Below are positions 25,966-35,134 of a stretch of 64,000 nucleotides of DNA, piece by piece. Source of the DNA: Allokutzneria sp. NRRL B-24872 (GTDB lineage: Bacteria > Actinomycetota > Actinomycetes > Mycobacteriales > Pseudonocardiaceae). The DNA lies in NCBI RefSeq assembly GCF_002155965.1, contig NZ_MUMH01000048.1, forward strand, positions 1-64,000. Direction: 5' to 3'. Below the pieces are notes generated by a model. That model saw only the letters and a list, made by a program, of their open reading frames with translations, ran no database searches and had not been told where the DNA came from. Both the position numbers and the translations under genes were made by a program. Position 1 is the stretch's first letter, and every line of letters begins with the position of its first letter.

Positions 25966-27369
25966 GTGACCCGCATCGTGATCATGGGCGGCGGACCTGC
26001 CGGGTACGAGGCGGCGCTGGTCGCCGCGCCGCACGGGGCCGACGTGACCGTCGTCGAGGACGAGGGTGTCGGCGGTTCGTGCGTGCTCTACGACTGCGTG
26101 CCCTCGAAGACCTTCATCGCCTCCTCCGGGGCCCGCGCGGCCTTCCGCGCCGCCGACGAGCTGGGCATTCGCAGCGACGACTCCGAGGTCGGCGTCGAGC
26201 TGCCGGTCGTCAACGGCCGGGTGCGCGGCCTGGCGCTGGCGCAGTCCGCGGACGTGCGGGCGCGGTTGCAGCGCGAGGGCGTGCGCATCCTCTCCGGCCG
26301 GGCCCGCTTCTGCGACGACGCTCCCGGGCTCGCGCAGCACCGGATCGCGGTGGAGATGCTCAACGGCAACTCCGAGGTGCTGCTCGCGGACGTGGTGCTG
26401 ATCGCCACCGGTGCCAGCCCGCGCGTGTTGCCCGGTGCGAAGCCCGACGGCGAGCGCATCCTCACCTGGCGCCAGATCTACGACCTGCCGGAACTGCCCG
26501 AGCACCTGATCGTGATCGGCTCGGGTGTCACCGGCGCGGAGTTCGCCTCGGCCTACACCGAGATGGGCGTGAAGGTCACCGTGGTCTCCAGCCGGGACCG
26601 CGTGCTGCCGCACGAGGACGCCGACGCCGCCGCCGTGCTGGAGGACGTGTTCACCGAGCGTGGCACCGCGATGATCAAGTATGCCCGCGCCGACCGGGTC
26701 GAGCGGACCAAGGACGGCGTGCAGGTCTACCTGGCCGACGGGCGGATGGTCGAGGGCAGCCACGCGCTGATGACGGTCGGCTCGGTGCCCAACACCGGCG
26801 ACATCGGCCTGGAGAGCGTCGGCGTCGAGCTGGGCAAGGGCGGGTTCATCCCGGTCGACCGCGTCTCGCGCACCAACGTCTCCGGCGTCTACGCGGCCGG
26901 TGACTGCACCGGGCTGATGATGCTCGCCTCGGTCGCGGCCATGCAGGGCCGCATCGCGATGTGGCACGCGCTGGGCGAGGGCGTGCAGCCGATCAAGCTC
27001 AAGACCGTCGCCGCCAACGTGTTCACCCACCCCGAGATCGCCACGGTGGGCATCAGCCAGGAGGCGATCGACTCCGGCAAGGTGCCCGCGCGCACGATCA
27101 TGCTCCCGCTGGCCACCAACGCCAGGGCGAAGATGGAGGGTCTGCGCCGCGGTTTCGTGAAGCTCTTCTGCCGCCCGCAGACCGGTGTGGTGATCGGCGG
27201 CGTCGTGGTCGGGCCGACGGCCAGCGAGCTGATCCTGCCGATCGCGCTCGCGGTGCAGAACCAGCTGACCGTCGAGCACCTGGCGTTCACGTTCTCGGTG
27301 TACCCGTCGCTGTCCGGGACGATCACCGAAGCCGGGCGTCGCCTGATGCGGCACGACGACCTGGACTAG
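25966..27369 (+). CDS. lpdA: NAD(P)H-quinone dehydrogenase, LpdA type
   Basis: A 467-residue flavin disulfide reductase-family enzyme with N-terminal FAD motif GGGPAGYEAA, GGSCVLYDCVPSK with Cys 39 and Cys 44, NAD-binding VIGSGVTGAEFASAY, and the second FAD motif VYAAGDCTG. The C-terminal catalytic His of true lipoamide dehydrogenases (HxHPTxSE) is replaced by VYPSLSGTITE. This agrees with the M. tuberculosis LpdA (Rv3303c) group, which reduces quinones rather than lipoamide. Both redox cysteines are retained. GTG 25966 follows AGGAGG. Confidence 0.88.
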   Translation: MTRIVIMGGGPAGYEAALVAAPHGADVTVVEDEGVGGSCVLYDCVPSKTFIASSGARAAFRAADELGIRSDDSEVGVELPVVNGRVRGLALAQSADVRARLQREGVRILSGRARFCDDAPGLAQHRIAVEMLNGNSEVLLADVVLIATGASPRVLPGAKPDGERILTWRQIYDLPELPEHLIVIGSGVTGAEFASAYTEMGVKVTVVSSRDRVLPHEDADAAAVLEDVFTERGTAMIKYARADRVERTKDGVQVYLADGRMVEGSHALMTVGSVPNTGDIGLESVGVELGKGGFIPVDRVSRTNVSGVYAAGDCTGLMMLASVAAMQGRIAMWHALGEGVQPIKLKTVAANVFTHPEIATVGISQEAIDSGKVPARTIMLPLATNARAKMEGLRRGFVKLFCRPQTGVVIGGVVVGPTASELILPIALAVQNQLTVEHLAFTFSVYPSLSGTITEAGRRLMRHDDLD

Positions 27370-27528
27370 GCGCAACAACCACATTCCACGTCGCGGCGGC
27401 CGGTTCGGTTGCCGCGCTTGGTGATGGGTCACAGTCGGCAACGACCGGCGGAGTGTTCGCGTCTTGTGAGTGCACGGGTTCGGCAGGGGGCCGGATTCGC
27501 TTCGTCATCACATTTCCGGGAGTACTTC

Positions 27529-27711
27529 GTGCGCGTTCGTACCGCGCTCGCGGGCCTTGTCGTGTCCGCGATCGCCGTCTTCCTCCTCGTCCCCTCGGCC
27601 TCGGTCGCGGGGGAACTGATCACCGCCGTGCTGTTCGGCGTGCTCGCGCTCGGGCTCTGCGGCGGGGTGGTCGTGGCCACCTACCGCAGCCGCTCGCAGG
27701 GCGACAACTGA
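27529..27711 (+). CDS. Small membrane protein, two predicted helices
   Basis: A 60-residue protein from GTG 27529 behind GGGAG. Two hydrophobic segments (ALAGLVVSAIAVFLLVPSA and ITAVLFGVLALGLCGGVVVA) and a short basic tail TYRSRSQGDN are seen. There is no known family, and no operon partner on the same strand beyond lpdA 160 bases upstream. Confidence 0.55.
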   Translation: MRVRTALAGLVVSAIAVFLLVPSASVAGELITAVLFGVLALGLCGGVVVATYRSRSQGDN

Positions 27712-27723
27712 AGCAGGGCAAGG

Positions 27724-27754
27724 AAAAGGGGCGCCCCCGTGAGGGCGCCCCTTT
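27724..27754. terminator. Bidirectional terminator
   Basis: AAAAGGGGCGCCC (27724-27736) pairs with GGGCGCCCCTTT (27743-27754) between the small membrane protein and the convergent glpK. Confidence 0.85.
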
Positions 27755-27770
27755 CGCGTGTTCAGTCCGC

Positions 27771-29285
27771 TCAGTCGTCTTCGGAGGTCCAGTCGAAGGT
27801 CTTGGTGACGGCCTTCTTCCAGTTGCGGTACTCCCGGTCGCGGACCTTGTCGTCCATGGCCGGCTCCCACTGCTTGTCCTGGGCCCAGTTCGCCCGGATG
27901 TCGTCCTCGGACGCCCAGAAACCGACCGCGAGGCCCGCCGCGTAGGCCGCGCCGAGCGCCGTGGTCTCGTTGACCACCGGGCGGATCACCGGGACGCCGA
28001 GGATGTCGGCCTGGAACTGCATGAGCGTCTCGTTGACCACCATGCCGCCGTCGACCTTGAGCGAGGTCAGCGGGACACCGGAGTCGGCGTTCATCGCCTC
28101 GATCACCTCGCGCGACTGGAAGGCCGTCGCCTCCAGGACCGCGCGGGCGATGTGGCCCTTGTTCACGTAGCGGGTCAGGCCGACGAGCGCGCCGCGGGCG
28201 TCGGAGCGCCAGTACGGCGCGAACAACCCGGAGAACGCGGGCACGATGTAGGCGCCGCCGTTGTCCTCGACGGTCTTGGCGAACTCCTCCACCTCGGCGG
28301 CGGAGCTGATCAGGCCGAGGTTGTCGCGCAGCCACTGCACCAGTGAACCGGTGACGGCGATCGAGCCCTCCAGCGCGTACACCGGGGCGCTGTCCCCGAT
28401 CTTGTAGCAGACCGTGGTGAGCAGGCCGTTCTCGCTGAGCACCTTCTCGGTGCCGGTGTTGAGCAGCACGAAGTTGCCTGTGCCGTAGGTGTTCTTGGCC
28501 TCGCCGGGGGACAGGCAGGCCTGGCCGAAGGTGGCGGCCTGCTGGTCGCCGAGGATGCCCGCGATCGGAATCCCGGCCAGCGCACCGCGCTCGCGCACCT
28601 TGCCGTACTCCTCGGAGGAGGAGCGGATCTCCGGCAGCATGGACAGCGGGATGTCCATGTCCTTGGCGATCTCGGCGTCCCAGGACAGCGTGTCCAGGTC
28701 CATCAGCAGGGTGCGCGAGGCGTTGGTCGGGTCGGTGACGTGCACGCCGCCGTCGACCCCGCCGGTCATGTTCCACAGCACCCAGGTGTCCATGTTGCCG
28801 AAGAGCAGATCGCCCGCCTCGGCCTTGGCCCGCGCGCCCTCGACGTTCTCCAGGATCCAGGCGATCTTCGGGCCGGAGAAGTAGGTGGCCAGCGGCAGAC
28901 CGGTCTTGTCGCGGTAGCGCTCCTGCCCGCCGCCGAGCCCGGCGAGGCGGTCGCAGATCTTGTCGGTCCTGGTGTCCTGCCAGACGATCGCGTTGTAGAC
29001 CGGCTTGCCGGTGGCGCGGTCCCACACCACGGCGGTCTCGCGCTGGTTGGTGATGCCGACCGCGACGACGTCGGCCGTGGTGAGGTCGGCCTTGGCGAGC
29101 GCGCCCGCGGCGACCCGGCGGGTGTTCTCCCAGATCTCCTCGGCGTTGTGCTCGACCCACCCGGCCTTCGGGAAGATCTGCTCGTGCTCGACCTGGTCGG
29201 AGGACACGACCCGGCCGGAGTGGTTGAAGATCATGCAGCGGGTGGAGGTTGTGCCCTGGTCGATCGCTGCCACGTACTGCGTCAT
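27771..29285 (-). CDS. glpK: Glycerol kinase
   Basis: A 504-residue FGGY kinase converting glycerol to glycerol 3-phosphate with ATP. Motifs: [74 protein letters not shown], and [18 protein letters not shown] 29285 is preceded by AAAGG. It is encoded downstream of glpF in the same direction with a 47-base gap, and both are divergent from glpD. Confidence 0.97.
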   Translation of the reverse strand: MTQYVAAIDQGTTSTRCMIFNHSGRVVSSDQVEHEQIFPKAGWVEHNAEEIWENTRRVAAGALAKADLTTADVVAVGITNQRETAVVWDRATGKPVYNAIVWQDTRTDKICDRLAGLGGGQERYRDKTGLPLATYFSGPKIAWILENVEGARAKAEAGDLLFGNMDTWVLWNMTGGVDGGVHVTDPTNASRTLLMDLDTLSWDAEIAKDMDIPLSMLPEIRSSSEEYGKVRERGALAGIPIAGILGDQQAATFGQACLSPGEAKNTYGTGNFVLLNTGTEKVLSENGLLTTVCYKIGDSAPVYALEGSIAVTGSLVQWLRDNLGLISSAAEVEEFAKTVEDNGGAYIVPAFSGLFAPYWRSDARGALVGLTRYVNKGHIARAVLEATAFQSREVIEAMNADSGVPLTSLKVDGGMVVNETLMQFQADILGVPVIRPVVNETTALGAAYAAGLAVGFWASEDDIRANWAQDKQWEPAMDDKVRDREYRNWKKAVTKTFDWTSEDD

Positions 29286-29332
29286 TGCGCTGTCGCCTTT
29301 CTGCGTTGACTGGCGGGAACGGGCGGGTCGGA

Positions 29333-30067
29333 TCAGACCAGCGCCACTGCGAGCAGACCGGCCAGTGCGCCACCGATCAGCGGGCCGACGACGGGGACCC
29401 AGGAGTAGCCCCAGTTCGCCGCGCCCTTGCCCTTGATCGGCAGCACGGCGTAGGCGAGGCGCGGGCCGAGGTCGCGGGCCGGGTTGATCGCGTAACCGGT
29501 GGGCCCGCCGAGTGAGTTGCCGATACCGATCACCAGGAAGGCCACGGCCGCGTAGCCGAGCGCGGAGTTGCCCAGCGACAGCACGCCGTCGACGGTCTTG
29601 GCGCCAGGGCTGAGCAGAATCCACAGCACCAGCACGAAGGTGCCGATGACCTCGGTGACCACGTTCCACGGCTTGTTGTCCACGGTCGGGCCGGTGGAGA
29701 AGATGCCGAGGGTGTTCTCCGGCGCGTCGTGGTTGTCGAACTGGAGCTTGTAGGTGAGCCAGCACAGGACCGCGCCCAGGAACGCGCCGACCATCTGCCC
29801 GGCGACGTAGATCGGGACCTGGCCCCACTCGACCTTCTCCGCGACGGCGAGGCCGAGGGTCACCGCCGGGTTGAGGTGCGCGCCGCTGGGGGCGGCGATG
29901 CTCGCGCCCGCGAAGACCGCGAAGCCCCAGCCGAAGTTGATCAGCAGCCAGCCGCCGTTGTTGCCGAGGGAGTCCTTCAGGGTGACGTTGGCCACCACTC
30001 CGGCACCCAGCAGGATCAGGATCGCCGTCCCGATCAGTTCCCAGACGAAGATCTCTCCGCCAGTCAT
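29333..30067 (-). CDS. glpF: Glycerol uptake facilitator, MIP family
   Basis: A 244-residue aquaglyceroporin with six membrane helices and two pore half-helices. The NPA boxes are at 66-68 ([12 protein letters not shown]) and 195-197; the second is followed by R198 and D199 ([10 protein letters not shown]), the Asp being typical of glycerol-conducting members. ATG 30067 follows GGAGGGG. It is the first gene of the glpF-glpK operon, divergent from glpD. Confidence 0.95.
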   Translation of the reverse strand: MTGGEIFVWELIGTAILILLGAGVVANVTLKDSLGNNGGWLLINFGWGFAVFAGASIAAPSGAHLNPAVTLGLAVAEKVEWGQVPIYVAGQMVGAFLGAVLCWLTYKLQFDNHDAPENTLGIFSTGPTVDNKPWNVVTEVIGTFVLVLWILLSPGAKTVDGVLSLGNSALGYAAVAFLVIGIGNSLGGPTGYAINPARDLGPRLAYAVLPIKGKGAANWGYSWVPVVGPLIGGALAGLLAVALV

Positions 30068-30234
30068 CGCAGCCCCTCCGCTGTCGTGCTTGGGTCCACA
30101 TGCGACAGCGCGACCCACGTCAGGGTGCGGCGGCGCATCCTCGAACTCGGCGGACCGTACTTCCGGAGGAGAGTTCGTGTCCACGCCTTCTTTCTGAACC
30201 GAGTGATTCCGTTACCCCGATGACATGGGTGTTC

Positions 30235-30246
30235 GTCCGATCGGAC
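30235..30246. promoter_or_regulatory. Palindrome GTCCGATCGGAC in the glpF/glpD intergenic region
   Basis: A 12-base perfect palindrome about midway in the 238-base divergent region, followed by a -10-like TAGCGT around 30253-30258. It is a candidate operator for the glycerol regulon; no regulator gene is seen nearby. Confidence 0.45.
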
Positions 30247-30305
30247 TGCCGAGTAGCGTGATTGCTGGTCCAATACGCCAGCCGGGCTCAGGGAGGCGAT
30301 GCCGC

Positions 30306-32069
30306 GTGGCGAAGCGGGAAGCACGAGGTTCGACCGGCAGGACGACACCTTCGGTGGGTGCGGCCGAGCTCGGCCCCGCCGACCGGGAACGGAGCTGGCA
30401 GCAGCTCGGTTCCGAGCAGTTCGACGTCGTGGTGATCGGCGGTGGTGTGACCGGCGCCGGAGCGGCGCTGGACGCGGCGACGCGCGGCCTGCGGGTCGCC
30501 CTCGTCGAGGCGCGCGACCTCGCTTCGGGGACCTCCAGCCGCTCCAGCAAGCTTTTCCATGGCGGATTGCGCTATCTGGAGCAACTGGAGTTCGGCCTCG
30601 TCCGAGAGGCGCTGCGGGAACGGGAGCTGATGCTCACCCGCCTGGCGCCGCACCTGGTGAAGCCGGTCAGCTTCCTCTACCCGCTGACGCACCGGCTCTG
30701 GGAGCGGCCTTACACCGCAGCAGGTCTGATGCTCTACGACACGATGGGCGGCGCGCGTTCGGTGCCCGGCCAGAAGCACCTCACGCGGGCCGGCGCGCTG
30801 CGCATGGTGCCCGCGTTGAAGCGGGACGCGCTCATCGGCGGCATCCGCTACTTCGACGCGCAGGCCGACGACGCGCGCCACACCATGACGGTGGCGCGCA
30901 CCGCGGCGCACTACGGCGCGGTCGTGCGGACGTCCACGCAGGTGATCGGGATGCTGCGCGAGTCCGACCGGGTCTGCGGCGTGCGCGTGCGCGACGTGGA
31001 GACCGGTGAGGAGACCGAGGTCCAGGCGCACGCGGTCATCAACTGCACCGGCGTGTGGACGGATGCGATCCAGAAGCTCTCCGGCAGCCGCGGGCGCTTC
31101 CGCGTGCGGGCGAGCAAGGGCGTGCACATCGTGGTCCCGCGCGACCGGATCGTCTCCGAGAGCGGAATGATCCTGCGCACCGCGAAGTCCGTGCTGTTCG
31201 TGATCCCGTGGCGCAACCACTGGATCGTCGGCACCACTGACACCGACTGGAACCTGGACCTCGCGCACCCGTCCGCGACCAAGCAGGACATCGACTACAT
31301 CCTCGACCAGGTCAACACGGTGCTCGCGACGCCGCTGACCAAGGACGACATCGAGGGCGTCTACGCGGGTCTGCGGCCACTGCTCTCCGGCGAGAGCGAC
31401 GACACCTCCAAGCTCTCCCGCGAACACGCGGTCGCGCGCGTGTCCCCGGGCCTGGTGGCCATCGCGGGCGGCAAGTACACGACCTACCGCGTGATGGCAG
31501 CAGACGCGATCAACGCCGCGGCGGTGGACCTGCCCGGCCGGATCGCGCCGTCGATCACCGACAAGGTGCCGCTGGTCGGAGCGGACGGCTACCACGCGCT
31601 GGTGAACCAGGCCGACCAGCTCGCCACGAAGCACGGCCTGCACCCGTACCGCGTGCGGCACCTGCTGGACCGCTACGGCTCGCTGGTGCACGAGGTGCTG
31701 GCCGAGGCCGACGGCAAGCCCGAGCTGCTGCGGCCCGTGCCCGGCGCTCCGGACTACCTCCAGATCGAGGTGGTCTACGCGGCCAGCCACGAGGGCGCGC
31801 TGCACCTGGAGGACGTGCTCACCAGGCGCACCAGGATCTCCATCGAGTACCCGCACCGCGGTGTGGAGTGCGCCGAGAAGGTGGCCGAGCTGATGGCGGG
31901 CGTGCTCGGCTGGAACGACAAGACGATCAAGCGCGAGGTGGAGGTCTACACCGCGCGGGTCGAGGCCGAGCGGGATTCCCAGACGCAGCCCGATGATCAG
32001 GCCGCCGACGCCAAGCGCACGGCCGCACCCGAGGCTCGCCAGCAGATGCTGGAACCGACCTCGAAGTGA
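30306..32069 (+). CDS. glpD: Glycerol-3-phosphate dehydrogenase, FAD-dependent
   Basis: A 587-residue membrane-associated flavoprotein oxidising glycerol 3-phosphate to dihydroxyacetone phosphate and passing electrons to quinone. It has FAD motif FDVVVIGGGVTGAGAALDAA, the family signature SSRSSKLFHGGLRYLEQ, WIVGTTDTDW, IAGGKYTTYRVMA and a C-terminal helical domain (AASHEGALHLEDVLTRRTRI). GTG 30306 has GGGAGG about 10 bases upstream. The tail is Gln/Ala-rich and probably disordered. With GlpF and GlpK it completes glycerol entry into glycolysis. It is the counterpart of M. tuberculosis glpD2. Confidence 0.95.
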   Translation: MAKREARGSTGRTTPSVGAAELGPADRERSWQQLGSEQFDVVVIGGGVTGAGAALDAATRGLRVALVEARDLASGTSSRSSKLFHGGLRYLEQLEFGLVREALRERELMLTRLAPHLVKPVSFLYPLTHRLWERPYTAAGLMLYDTMGGARSVPGQKHLTRAGALRMVPALKRDALIGGIRYFDAQADDARHTMTVARTAAHYGAVVRTSTQVIGMLRESDRVCGVRVRDVETGEETEVQAHAVINCTGVWTDAIQKLSGSRGRFRVRASKGVHIVVPRDRIVSESGMILRTAKSVLFVIPWRNHWIVGTTDTDWNLDLAHPSATKQDIDYILDQVNTVLATPLTKDDIEGVYAGLRPLLSGESDDTSKLSREHAVARVSPGLVAIAGGKYTTYRVMAADAINAAAVDLPGRIAPSITDKVPLVGADGYHALVNQADQLATKHGLHPYRVRHLLDRYGSLVHEVLAEADGKPELLRPVPGAPDYLQIEVVYAASHEGALHLEDVLTRRTRISIEYPHRGVECAEKVAELMAGVLGWNDKTIKREVEVYTARVEAERDSQTQPDDQAADAKRTAAPEARQQMLEPTSK

Positions 32070-32081
32070 TGTGACGATGAG

Positions 32082-32107
32082 GGGGCGCCTCCCGCCAGGG
32101 GCGCCCC
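32082..32107. terminator. Terminator after glpD
   Basis: GGGGCGCC (32082-32089) and GGCGCCCC (32100-32107), 10-base loop, followed by TTTCTCTT; between glpD and the convergent espG. Confidence 0.75.
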
Positions 32108-32116
32108 TTTCTCTTG

Positions 32117-32917
32117 CTACAGATCGGGATCTGTCAGTTCGGCGAGCAGTTCGTCCAGGTGCTGGGTGAGCCTGCGGACGTCGGCGGGCGAGATCGTGCT
32201 CCACGGAACGCCGCTCGGCGAGGCGCTGCGCGTCTGGAGGTAGCGGCCCGCCGGGGTGTCGAAGAAGCCGATCACCCGGTCAGCGCGGTGCCGCTTGCCG
32301 TGTGAATCCCTTGCGGCGACACCGAACTGGCCGCGATCACCGACGTCACCGACCACAGTGGACAGTGCGTTGGCGTCCTCGGCGCGGACCCCGTACTGGC
32401 GCAGCGCGGCTTCGAGTGATTCCACGGAGTTGCCCGCTTGGGCGGCCGCCGCGTCCAGGTCGGAACTGGGCAGCGTGATCGACCGCCCGGTCCCGGCGGG
32501 CAGCGTTGGCAGCACGGACAACGCCGTGCGGGGGAGCCCGAAGTCCGCGATCTGGCGCAGCCGCAAGTGAGAACCTTCAAGCACCGCAAGCACTCCGTCG
32601 CCGTCGCGGGCGGCTGCGAGCACGCGGACGCTGCGCCCGAGCCACACCCGGCCGTCGACCTCGCGGTCGGGCAGCGCCAGCACCTCCAGCATCCGCTCCA
32701 GCTCGGCGTCCAACTGGATCGGCCTGCCGAGGCCGCGCGCGCCGATGCCGTCCCACACGGCGTGCTCCAGCTCCGCGCGCTCCTGGTGCGTCTTTCCCGG
32801 CGAGGGAACCCTGATCACCAACGGCATCTCCGGCAGGCCCAGGTGGCTCCAGAGGACGTCGAACTCCACCGGGGAGAGCACGACCTCCCTGGAAGGGGCC
32901 TCGCCGAAGAGGGTCAC
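32117..32917 (-). CDS. espG: ESX secretion-associated protein, EspG family
   Basis: A 266-residue cytosolic chaperone-type protein. Features of EspG: N-terminal LSPVEFDVLWSHLGL, a central sheet with VRVLAAARDGDGVLAVLEG, and a C-terminal GRYLQTRSASPSGVPWSTISPAD. EspG proteins bind the tip of PE-PPE heterodimers and deliver them to the ESX machinery. The start overlaps the PPE gene stop by 4 bases, confirming a functional unit. Confidence 0.88.
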   Translation of the reverse strand: MTLFGEAPSREVVLSPVEFDVLWSHLGLPEMPLVIRVPSPGKTHQERAELEHAVWDGIGARGLGRPIQLDAELERMLEVLALPDREVDGRVWLGRSVRVLAAARDGDGVLAVLEGSHLRLRQIADFGLPRTALSVLPTLPAGTGRSITLPSSDLDAAAAQAGNSVESLEAALRQYGVRAEDANALSTVVGDVGDRGQFGVAARDSHGKRHRADRVIGFFDTPAGRYLQTRSASPSGVPWSTISPADVRRLTQHLDELLAELTDPDL

Positions 32918-33966
32918 GACTCGCCGATCACCGGTGGGGCGACGAGGAAGGAGTCACCGAAGACGTCGTCGGTCTCGACCAGGTAGTCGGCGCGCCGGTG
33001 CTCGCGGTCTTCCTCGCGCCGGGCGGAAACACCGGCCAACGCGGTGCCGGACTGCACCTGCTCGACGCCGATCACGCTGAAGGTGCTGGGCGGTGGAGCT
33101 TGCGGCGTGGGCAGCGAGACGGCGGAGGTCTGCGTGACCACGCCCAGCGGCGTCGACGGCGCGGCGGGGGACGGAGACGGGACGGAGGGCAGCGCGGCGG
33201 CGGGGCGCACGGCTGGCGGCGGGCTGGCGTGCGTGGCGGTCGGCGCCACCACGCGCGGGCCGGGCGTGATCTGCTTCGCGGCCTGTGAGCCGGTGACCGG
33301 ACGCGTGGGCTGGGCGGTGCCGCCACGGCTGCCCGGAGTGCGCTGGGTGGGCAGCGTGCCGCCCTTCGGCTGCGTGACCGGTCGACCGTGCCCGTGCACG
33401 GGAGCGCCCTCGACGCGCGGGTTCATCGGCTCGACGGTCAGCTGCGGCGGCTGGGTGAACTGCCCGAGCGTGCTGACGTTGCTGGTCGTCTTGGTCTGGT
33501 AGGCGGACATGACCTCGACGGCCTGGTTGTGCGCGGCCGAGCGCGCGGCCTCCTGGACCTCGTAGTCGGTCTGCCCGCCGAAGAGGTGCACCAGCCCGGT
33601 GATGAGCGCGCCGGGCTCCTCGGCGCTGACCTTGACCGGCTGCGGCATGTCGGCGCGCGCCTTGCCGATGTGCTCGGCCTGCCGCTCGGCGGACAGGCGC
33701 ATGACCTCGGCGCCCGCCTTGGCATCGCGCGCCCACTGCACGAGCGGGTTGAGCCTGCCCTGCGCGGCGTCGGCGGCCTTGCCCTCCCAGGACGAGCCGC
33801 CCCTGGCGAGCGCGGTCTTGATGTCGGAATCGATGTCGTCGAGCGCCTTCGACATCTCCGACCAGCGCCGGATCGAGGTCGCCGACGCGGCGGGGCCCGG
33901 CCCGCTGTGCAGCTGCGAGTACAGCTCCTCGTGCGAGTAGCCCAGCCAGCGGTGGTCGGCGTTCAT
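32914..33966 (-). CDS. PPE-domain protein, ESX substrate
   Basis: A 350-residue protein. The N-terminal helical PPE-like domain (about 1-180) has W-x-G in GGSSWEGKAADAA and begins with HRWLGYSHEELYSQLHSG. The remainder is a low-complexity Pro/Thr/Ser/Val-rich region with RPVTGSQAAKQITPG-like segments, probably extracellular. It ends in an acidic section. It is encoded between a small helical partner and EspG, the usual order for a secreted PE/PPE-type pair in this order of bacteria. Confidence 0.85.
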   Translation of the reverse strand: MNADHRWLGYSHEELYSQLHSGPGPAASATSIRRWSEMSKALDDIDSDIKTALARGGSSWEGKAADAAQGRLNPLVQWARDAKAGAEVMRLSAERQAEHIGKARADMPQPVKVSAEEPGALITGLVHLFGGQTDYEVQEAARSAAHNQAVEVMSAYQTKTTSNVSTLGQFTQPPQLTVEPMNPRVEGAPVHGHGRPVTQPKGGTLPTQRTPGSRGGTAQPTRPVTGSQAAKQITPGPRVVAPTATHASPPPAVRPAAALPSVPSPSPAAPSTPLGVVTQTSAVSLPTPQAPPPSTFSVIGVEQVQSGTALAGVSARREEDREHRRADYLVETDDVFGDSFLVAPPVIGES

Positions 33967-33998
33967 CTCTTCGCCTCCTGCGAGCGCGGAAGTCGGGG

Positions 33999-34403
33999 TC
34001 AGCAGCCGGACTGCTTGCCGTCCATCAGGTCCCGGTTGCCGCTCTCCATGCGCCGGTAGCCGCGTTCGATCTGCTCCAGCGCGCTGACGGCGTTGTTCAG
34101 CTGCTGCTGGTAGCCCTCCAGCGCGCCCAGCGCGGCCTCACCGCTGTCCACTGAGCGGTCGTTGAACCGCTCGGCGGCCTCGGCGCTGACGGGGTCACCG
34201 GCCCACGGGCGGATGCGCAGGTCGGAGCGGGCCTGGCCGACCTCGGGGGTGAGCCGGTCCAGCGCGCGCTGGAACGCCTTGCGCATGGTCGGGATGGCGG
34301 ACTTCTCGACCTTCATCCGCTGCCCGGCGGAGCCACCGGAGATCGCCTCGGAGTCGGCCAGCTGGCGCGACAGGTCGCCCTTCGGGGCGTTGGAGAACGG
34401 CAC
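33999..34403 (-). CDS. Small helical ESX partner protein (PE-like role)
   Basis: A 134-residue all-helical protein from GTG 34403 (GGGAG 6 bases upstream). A W-A-G-D turn lies in RIRPWAGDPVSAEAAERF. Near the C-terminus YRRME matches the general ESX secretion signal YxxxD/E. It is placed just before the PPE gene, so it probably forms the heterodimer with it. Sequence similarity to classical PE proteins is not evident; the role is inferred from context and the motif. Confidence 0.7.
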   Translation of the reverse strand: MPFSNAPKGDLSRQLADSEAISGGSAGQRMKVEKSAIPTMRKAFQRALDRLTPEVGQARSDLRIRPWAGDPVSAEAAERFNDRSVDSGEAALGALEGYQQQLNNAVSALEQIERGYRRMESGNRDLMDGKQSGC

Positions 34404-34531
34404 GGTGCACTCCCGATCCCTAGCGCGCGCGGACGTCTTGCCGGGGTCACTGTAGCGACTGTCCGTGATCACGTGGAACGGTTCCTGTGACGACCGCCGG
34501 ACCGGGCTAGTCGCTCACCGCACCGTGTCAC

Positions 34532-35113
34532 TCACTTTGCGCTGATCAGGGTGCGCATGGCGGCTTGGGCAACCTCCTGAGCGCGGGAGCACATTTGCTC
34601 CAGCGACGGTGGGTGAGCGCTGCCCGCGTTGCCGAACTGGACGTCCAGGAACTGCCCGGCGGCGACGTCCACGTCGACGTTGCAGAAGCCGGTCTGCGCG
34701 GCGGTGCGCACCACGACCGCGGGGAACTCGCCGATCTGGGTCTGGGTCACGTCGGCCTGCGCGGTCTCGTCCAGCCACACCTCGACGCCCTGAATGACCA
34801 CGAGACCGATGCGCACGGAGAGCGCGCGGGTGCTGTCGCGGAAGTCGCAGACCTTGGCATCGCCCATGTTCGGGTTCGTGCCCGACTGGGGCGGGCGGTC
34901 CATGCCGAGGTCCTTGCGCTGCGCGGCGGTCAGCAGCTTGCACGGGTCGGCGCGGTCGAGCTTGACCTCGCGCGGACGCGGCGGCAGCGAGATCGGCGCC
35001 GTCGTCGGCAGCGGCTCGTCCACCCGGGTCCGCTTCGGCTTCGCGCCCTCGCCGGGAGCCGCCGAGCACCCCGCGACGAGCAGGACCGCGATGAGAACTC
35101 CGAGCGCGCGCAT
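34532..35113 (-). CDS. DUF3558 family lipoprotein
   Basis: A 193-residue predicted lipoprotein with a signal peptide and lipobox LLVAGC (Cys 16). The mature part shows the DUF3558 pattern PCKLLTAAQRKDLG, CDFRDS..., GFCNVDVDVAAG and a final helix MCSRAQEVAQAAM. Such lipoproteins often sit next to ESX gene clusters in Pseudonocardiales, as here. Function unknown; surface-located. Confidence 0.85.
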   Translation of the reverse strand: MRALGVLIAVLLVAGCSAAPGEGAKPKRTRVDEPLPTTAPISLPPRPREVKLDRADPCKLLTAAQRKDLGMDRPPQSGTNPNMGDAKVCDFRDSTRALSVRIGLVVIQGVEVWLDETAQADVTQTQIGEFPAVVVRTAAQTGFCNVDVDVAAGQFLDVQFGNAGSAHPPSLEQMCSRAQEVAQAAMRTLISAK

Positions 35114-35134
35114 GCGGCGTACGGTAGCGACGCC

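Noticed and set aside
27771..30101. One frame joining glpK to sequence over glpF
   Set aside because: The frame upstream of the glpK ATG at 29285 is out of phase with glpF and has no coding character; two separate genes are clear.
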